From assembly GCF_001013905.1 (NCBI RefSeq), contig NZ_LN831790.1, positions 5,718,001-5,782,000 of the forward strand: a DNA stretch of 64,000 nucleotides. Reading direction: 5' to 3'. A program made the position numbers and the translations under genes. The first letter of the stretch is position 1; each line of letters starts with the position of its first letter. This DNA comes from Streptomyces leeuwenhoekii. Its GTDB lineage: Bacteria > Actinomycetota > Actinomycetes > Streptomycetales > Streptomycetaceae. Below are positions 60,140 through 64,000 of this stretch, piece after piece. The notes below the pieces were generated by a model that was not told the origin of the DNA, searched no databases, and was given only the letters and a program-made list of their open reading frames with translations.

Positions 60140-61501
60140 CTACAGCACCGGCAGGTTCTTCCGCAGCTCGAACGCCGTGACCTCCGAGCGATACTCGTGC
60201 CACTCGGCGCGCTTGTTGCGCAGGAAGAAGTCGAAGACGTGCTCGCCGAGGGTCTCGGCGACCAGATCGCTGCGCTCCATCAGCGTCAGGGCCTCGCCCA
60301 GGTTCTGCGGCAGCGGCTCGATGCCCATCGCGCGGCGCTCGGCGTCGGACAGGGCCCACACGTCGTCCTCGGCGCCCGGCGGCAGCTCGTAGCCCTCCTC
60401 GATGCCCTTCAGGCCGGCGGCGAGGAGGACGGCGTAGGAGAGGTAGGGGTTGGCGCCGGAGTCCAGGGAGCGGACCTCGACGCGGGCGGAACCCGTCTTG
60501 CCCGGCTTGTACATGGGGACGCGGACCAGGGCCGAGCGGTTGTTGTGGCCCCAGCAGATGTAGGACGGGGCCTCGCCGCCGGCGCCCGCGGTGCGCTCCG
60601 AGCCGCCCCAGATGCGCTTGTAGGAGTTCACCCACTGGTTGGTGACCGCCGAGATCTCCGCGGCGTGCTTGAGCAGGCCCGCGATGAAGGAGCGGCCGAC
60701 CTTGGAGAGCTGGTACTCGGCGCCGGACTCGTAGAAGGCGTTGCGGTCGCCCTCGAAGAGGGACAGATGCGTGTGCATACCGCTGCCCGGGTGCTCGGAG
60801 AACGGTTTCGGCATAAAGGTCGCCTGGACGCCCTGTTCCAGCGCGACCTGCTTCATCACCAGGCGGAACGTCATGACGTTGTCGGCCGTGGAGAGCGCGT
60901 CCGCGTAGCGCAGGTCGATCTCCTGCTGGCCCGGGGCGCCCTCGTGGTGGGAGAACTCCACCGAGATGCCCATCGACTCCAGCATGGTGATGGCCTGGCG
61001 GCGGAAGTCCATGCCGATGTTCTGCGGGGTGTGGTCGAAGTACCCGGAGTTGTCGGCGGGGGTGGGCACCGAGCCGTCGACCGGCTTGTCCTTCAGCAGG
61101 AAGAACTCGATCTCGGGATGGGTGTAGAAGGTGAAACCCTGGTCGGAGGCGCGGGCCAGGGCCCGCTTGAGGACATAGCGCGGGTCGGCGAAGGACGGGG
61201 AGCCGTCCGGCATGAGGATGTCGCAGAACATGCGGGCGGTGCCGGGGGCCTCGGCCCGCCACGGCAGGACCTGGAAGGTGGACGGGTCCGGCTTGGCGAT
61301 CATGTCCGACTCGTACACGCGGGCGAAGCCCTCGATCGCGGAGCCGTCGAAGCCGATGCCCTCGTCGAATGCCTGCTCGAGTTCGGCGGGGGCCACGGCG
61401 ACGGACTTGAGGAAGCCCAGCACGTCCGTGAACCACAGGCGTACGAACCGGATGTCGCGCTCCTCCAGTGTCCGGAGCACGAACTCCTGCTGCTTGTCCA
61501 T
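60140..61501 (-). CDS. glnA2: Glutamine synthetase-like gamma-glutamylpolyamine synthetase GlnA2
   Basis: 453 residues from ATG 61501 (MDKQQEFVLRTL); ATG 61516 adds five residues. GS catalytic elements: EIEFFLLKD, GMHTHLSLFEGD, AVTNQWVNSYKRI, NNRSALVRVP and RVEVRSLDSGANPYL. The adenylylation loop Tyr of GlnA (LYDLPPEEA) is replaced by GYELPPGAEDD, as in GlnA2. S. coelicolor GlnA2 glutamylates polyamines and permits their use as nitrogen source, by published work as I recall. Monocistronic, convergent terminator downstream. Confidence 0.93.
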   Translation of the reverse strand: MDKQQEFVLRTLEERDIRFVRLWFTDVLGFLKSVAVAPAELEQAFDEGIGFDGSAIEGFARVYESDMIAKPDPSTFQVLPWRAEAPGTARMFCDILMPDGSPSFADPRYVLKRALARASDQGFTFYTHPEIEFFLLKDKPVDGSVPTPADNSGYFDHTPQNIGMDFRRQAITMLESMGISVEFSHHEGAPGQQEIDLRYADALSTADNVMTFRLVMKQVALEQGVQATFMPKPFSEHPGSGMHTHLSLFEGDRNAFYESGAEYQLSKVGRSFIAGLLKHAAEISAVTNQWVNSYKRIWGGSERTAGAGGEAPSYICWGHNNRSALVRVPMYKPGKTGSARVEVRSLDSGANPYLSYAVLLAAGLKGIEEGYELPPGAEDDVWALSDAERRAMGIEPLPQNLGEALTLMERSDLVAETLGEHVFDFFLRNKRAEWHEYRSEVTAFELRKNLPVL

Positions 61502-61870
61502 CTTCCGCTTCCCCATCCTTGCTGGTCAGGCCGCCTGTTCCGGTACCGCGGGAGGCGGTCGGGCACGTGAGCATCCCACCACAGGACCGTTTCGTACGCG
61601 TTGCGGACCCGGATCGGCCGGCCGACCCCGGTCTGAACGCCGCGCTCCCGGCCGCGTACGCGGAGGTGCTGCTCTGTCGCCATCTTGCCTGCCGGGACCG
61701 GCATCCGTAACGGCCGTGTCTCTTCCGGCAGCGTAGAGGGCAGGTGTTCGATCGGGCCATTCCAGGGTGCCGCTCGGGACAGATCCTTTCCGGCCCCCTA
61801 CGCCAGTCCCTCGTCCCCCATTACGATCAGCCCACTCCACCGGCCCTCGCTTCCCAGAAGGGAACACCCC

Positions 61871-62554
61871 ATGGGTTCCGCCAAGAACAGCAGCACCGCC
61901 GGGCCTACGGCACGGATAGCGGAGATGCGGCGTGCCGAGCAGGCGCGCGAGCGCCGCACCCGGGTGCTCACCGTCGCCGCCGCCGTGGTGGCCGTCTGCG
62001 CCCTCGTCGCCGGCGGTGTCTTCCTCGTCCGGACGCAGTCCGACGGATCCGGCGGTTCGGGCGGCTCCGGCGGCACGGCGGCCGACGGGGACGGGTCGGG
62101 GCGCTTCGTCACGGGTGAGGACGGGGTGCGGACCTGGAAGGGGACGCTGTCGCGGACGCATGTCGCCAAGGACGTGGCGTACCCGGTCGAGCCGCCGGTC
62201 GGCGGCGATCACCACCAGGTCTGGATGAACTGCGACGGCGACGTCTACGGCAAGCCGGTGAAGAACGTGAACGCCGTCCACTCGCTGGAGCACGGCGCGG
62301 TCTGGGTGACCTACACCGGCAAGGCCCCGAAGGCCGACGTCGAGGCGCTGGCGGCGAAGGTGCGCAAGACGCCGTACTCGCTGATGAGCCCGGACGACCG
62401 GCAGAAGGACCCGATCGTGCTGACCGCCTGGGGCCACCAGCGCACCGTGACCGGCGCGGACGACCCGGCCGTCGACGCGTTCTTCGAGAAGTTCGTCCAG
62501 GGCGAGCAGACGCCCGAGCCGGGCGCCCCCTGCACCGGGGGACTCTCGCAGTGA
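61871..62554 (+). CDS. DUF3105 membrane-anchored protein
   Basis: 227 residues. ATG 61871 with AGAAGGGA. Cytosolic Arg/Glu-rich helix, one membrane helix (about 32-53), Gly/Ser spacer, then the DUF3105 core: PPVGGDHHQVWMNCDGDVYG and VNAVHSLEHGAVWVTY, whose His/Cys set suggests metal binding. Stop overlaps the DUF305 start (GTGA). The pair is conserved in actinobacteria and may handle copper at the cell surface. Confidence 0.9.
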   Translation: MGSAKNSSTAGPTARIAEMRRAEQARERRTRVLTVAAAVVAVCALVAGGVFLVRTQSDGSGGSGGSGGTAADGDGSGRFVTGEDGVRTWKGTLSRTHVAKDVAYPVEPPVGGDHHQVWMNCDGDVYGKPVKNVNAVHSLEHGAVWVTYTGKAPKADVEALAAKVRKTPYSLMSPDDRQKDPIVLTAWGHQRTVTGADDPAVDAFFEKFVQGEQTPEPGAPCTGGLSQ

Positions 62555-63177
62555 GGCGCGCCGGGTGGGTCGCCGGGGCCGCGGCGGCGGTGCTCCTCGC
62601 CGTCGGCGCGGTGACCTACGCGGTCGCGGAGGACGCCGGGGACGAGGGAAGCGCGCGGGTCCCCGCCGCCGGCTCGGCCGACGCCGGGTTCGCGCGGGAC
62701 ATGGCGGTGCACCACCAGCAGGCCGTGGAGATGTCGTACCTGGTGCGGGACCGGACGCGGGACGAGGAGGTGCGGCGGCTCGCCTACGACATCGCGCAGA
62801 CCCAGGCCAACCAGCGCGGCATGCTGCTGGGCTGGCTCGATCTGTGGGGGCTGCCCAAGGTCTCGTCCGATCCGCCGATGACGTGGATGGGCATGCGCGC
62901 GGACCCGGACCCGGCGAGCGGGGCGCTGATGCCGGGGATGGCCACCGACGCCGAGATGGAACGGCTGGCCTCGCTGGAGGGGAAGGCCGCCGAGGTCTTC
63001 TACCTCCGGCTGATGACCGACCATCACCGGGGCGGTGTGCACATGGCCGAGGGCTGCGCCGCCCGGTGCACCGTGGAGGCGGAGAAGCGGCTCGCGCAGG
63101 GGATGGTGGACGGGCAGCGGGCGGAGATCGGGCTCATGGCGGAGCTGCTGGCCGAGCGGGGCGCCGAGCCGCGGTGA
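62551..63177 (+). CDS. DUF305 protein
   Basis: 208 residues from GTG 62551. One N-terminal membrane helix or signal (about 4-24), then ferritin-like DUF305 repeats: DMAVHHQQAVEMSYLV (about 50-65) and MTDHHRGGVHMAEG (about 155-168), His/Met-rich sites likely to bind copper or silver. Coupled to DUF3105. Two Cys in CAARC near the end of the second repeat. Confidence 0.92.
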   Translation: MRRAGWVAGAAAAVLLAVGAVTYAVAEDAGDEGSARVPAAGSADAGFARDMAVHHQQAVEMSYLVRDRTRDEEVRRLAYDIAQTQANQRGMLLGWLDLWGLPKVSSDPPMTWMGMRADPDPASGALMPGMATDAEMERLASLEGKAAEVFYLRLMTDHHRGGVHMAEGCAARCTVEAEKRLAQGMVDGQRAEIGLMAELLAERGAEPR

Positions 63178-63226
63178 CCCGGTGCCGGGCGGGCGCGAGG
63201 ACGGGACATCGCGTCGCTTTGACGAT

Positions 63227-63232
63227 TACACT
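63227..63232 (+). promoter_or_regulatory. -10 box (TACACT) of leaderless nadE
   Basis: TACACT ends 6 nt before the GTG at 63239. TTGACG at 63219 is too close to act as its -35. Confidence 0.5.
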
Positions 63233-63238
63233 GGGCGC

Positions 63239-64000
63239 GTGCCTCAACTACGCCTCGCCCTGAATCAGATCGACTCCCGCGTCGGCGACCTCGACGGGAA
63301 CGCCGAGTCGATCGTCCGCTGGACCCGGCACTGCGCCGGGCAGGGAGCGCACCTGGTGGCGTTCCCGGAGATGGCGCTGACCGGGTACCCCGTCGAGGAC
63401 CTGGCCCTCAGGTCCTCCTTCGTGGAGGCGTCCCGGGCGGCCCTGAGGGGCCTCGCCGCGCGCCTCGCCGGGGAGGGCCTCGGACACCTGCCGGTGGTCG
63501 TCGGCTACCTCGACCGCTGCGAGACCGCGCAGCCGAGGTACGGGCAGCCGGCGGGGGCGCCGCAGAACGCCGGGGCGGTGCTCCACGGGGGCGAGGTGGT
63601 GCTGACCTACGCCAAGCACCACCTGCCGAACTACGGCGTCTTCGATGAGTTCCGCTACTTCGTCCCCGGCGACACGATGCCCGTGCTGCGGGTGCACGGC
63701 GTCGACGTGGCGCTCGCCATCTGCGAGGACCTGTGGCAGGACGGCGGGCGGGTGCCGGCGGCACGGTCCGCGCGGGCCGGGCTGCTGCTGTCGGTCAACG
63801 CCTCGCCGTACGAGCGGAACAAGGACGACACGCGGCTGGAACTCGTGCGCAAGCGGGCCCAGGAGGCCGGGTGCACGACCGCGTACCTCGCGATGACCGG
63901 CGGGCAGGACGAGCTCGTCTTCGACGGGGACTCGATCGTCGTCGACCCCGGCGGGGAGGTCCTCGCCCGGGCGCCGCAGTTCTCCGAAGGGTGCCTGGTG
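63239..64000 (+). CDS. nadE: Glutamine-dependent NAD+ synthetase, 5' part (cut by window end)
   Basis: 254 codons present, frame open at 64000. This is the nitrilase-type glutaminase domain: Glu of LVAFPEMALTGYPVED, Lys of LTYAKHHLPNYGVFDE and Cys of ALAICEDLWQDGG form the Glu-Lys-Cys triad that frees ammonia from glutamine. The C-terminal synthetase domain (about 300 residues more) lies beyond the window. It makes NAD+ from deamido-NAD+. GTG 63239, probably leaderless. Confidence 0.94.
   Translation, partial: MPQLRLALNQIDSRVGDLDGNAESIVRWTRHCAGQGAHLVAFPEMALTGYPVEDLALRSSFVEASRAALRGLAARLAGEGLGHLPVVVGYLDRCETAQPRYGQPAGAPQNAGAVLHGGEVVLTYAKHHLPNYGVFDEFRYFVPGDTMPVLRVHGVDVALAICEDLWQDGGRVPAARSARAGLLLSVNASPYERNKDDTRLELVRKRAQEAGCTTAYLAMTGGQDELVFDGDSIVVDPGGEVLARAPQFSEGCLV

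Noticed and set aside
63219..63224. TTGACG as -35 box of nadE
   Set aside because: Only 2 bp from the TACACT -10; spacing impossible.

Overview
The window is high-GC DNA (low 70s % G+C by eye) with GTG and even CTG starts, many 4-bp start/stop overlaps and typical actinomycete families (SARP/AfsR-type regulator, DUF6243, F420 reductase, bifunctional RNase H/CobC phosphatase, GlnA2, secreted chaplin-like peptide). It is best read as the chromosomal arm-to-core region of a Streptomyces. Gene order from the Nif3/zinc-ribbon/RNase H genes through panB, glnA2 and nadE resembles the S. coelicolor SCO23xx-SCO22xx region as I recall it; no database was searched.

Layout. 0.1-5.9 kb (minus): a five-gene, fully overlapping operon under a cobalamin riboswitch: membrane-anchored alpha/alpha-toroid protein, SCO2322-family protein, EcfT, a double-ATPase and an ECF S component; a predicted B12/corrinoid uptake and capture system. 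5.9-7.0 kb: a decayed patch holding a plus-strand TPP riboswitch with no thiamine gene behind it, a frameshifted TetR (KstR-like) pseudogene and its probable operator. 7.1-10.3 kb: glycosyltransferase, methyltransferase and toroid protein operon. 10.8-14.4 kb: a three-gene membrane operon (solute-binding-like protein, SBP+VWA lipoprotein, membrane-anchored protein of unknown family). 14.5-24.2 kb: membrane protein, amidase, methyltransferase, two MFS pumps (one with an extra C-terminal beta-domain), MaoC hydratase, a 55-codon gene missed by length cut-offs, and a Pro/Gly-rich protein. 24.4-27.5 kb: Nif3, zinc ribbon and RNase H/CobC operon.

27.6-31.5 kb: KDPG aldolase, YaaA, AraC-EamA pair and the RNase P RNA gene, whose 5' end overlaps the EamA gene. 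31.7-43.6 kb: small secreted protein, MazG-like, DoxX, NTF2-like, aldo/keto reductase behind a MerR-type 19-bp-spacer promoter, SDR, PhoD, Gfo/Idh, Bcr/CflA pump with coupled serine hydrolase, a 21-bp minisatellite, Rsm22-like protein, and a TetR/DUF6243 divergon with two operators. 43.9-50.3 kb: degenerate prim-pol, lipoprotein, PhzF, Met aminopeptidase, F420 reductase, M50 peptidase. 50.5-56.7 kb: large SARP-type regulator converging on a DrrAB-type exporter, then panB with a U-tract terminator. 57.0-60.1 kb: membrane EEP protein, MFS pump with a palindromic operator, and a deletion scar fusing remnants of an oxidoreductase and a TetR gene. 60.1-64.0 kb: glnA2, DUF3105-DUF305 pair and the 5' part of nadE.

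No CRISPR array, insertion sequence, prophage, tRNA or replication origin was seen. The most notable points are the B12-riboswitch operon encoding what looks like a split intrinsic-factor-type architecture, the orphan TPP riboswitch, the VWA/SBP operon, the permuted chaplin-like peptide, and a set of nine genes with a -10-like hexamer placed 6-7 nt before the start codon (leaderless transcription).
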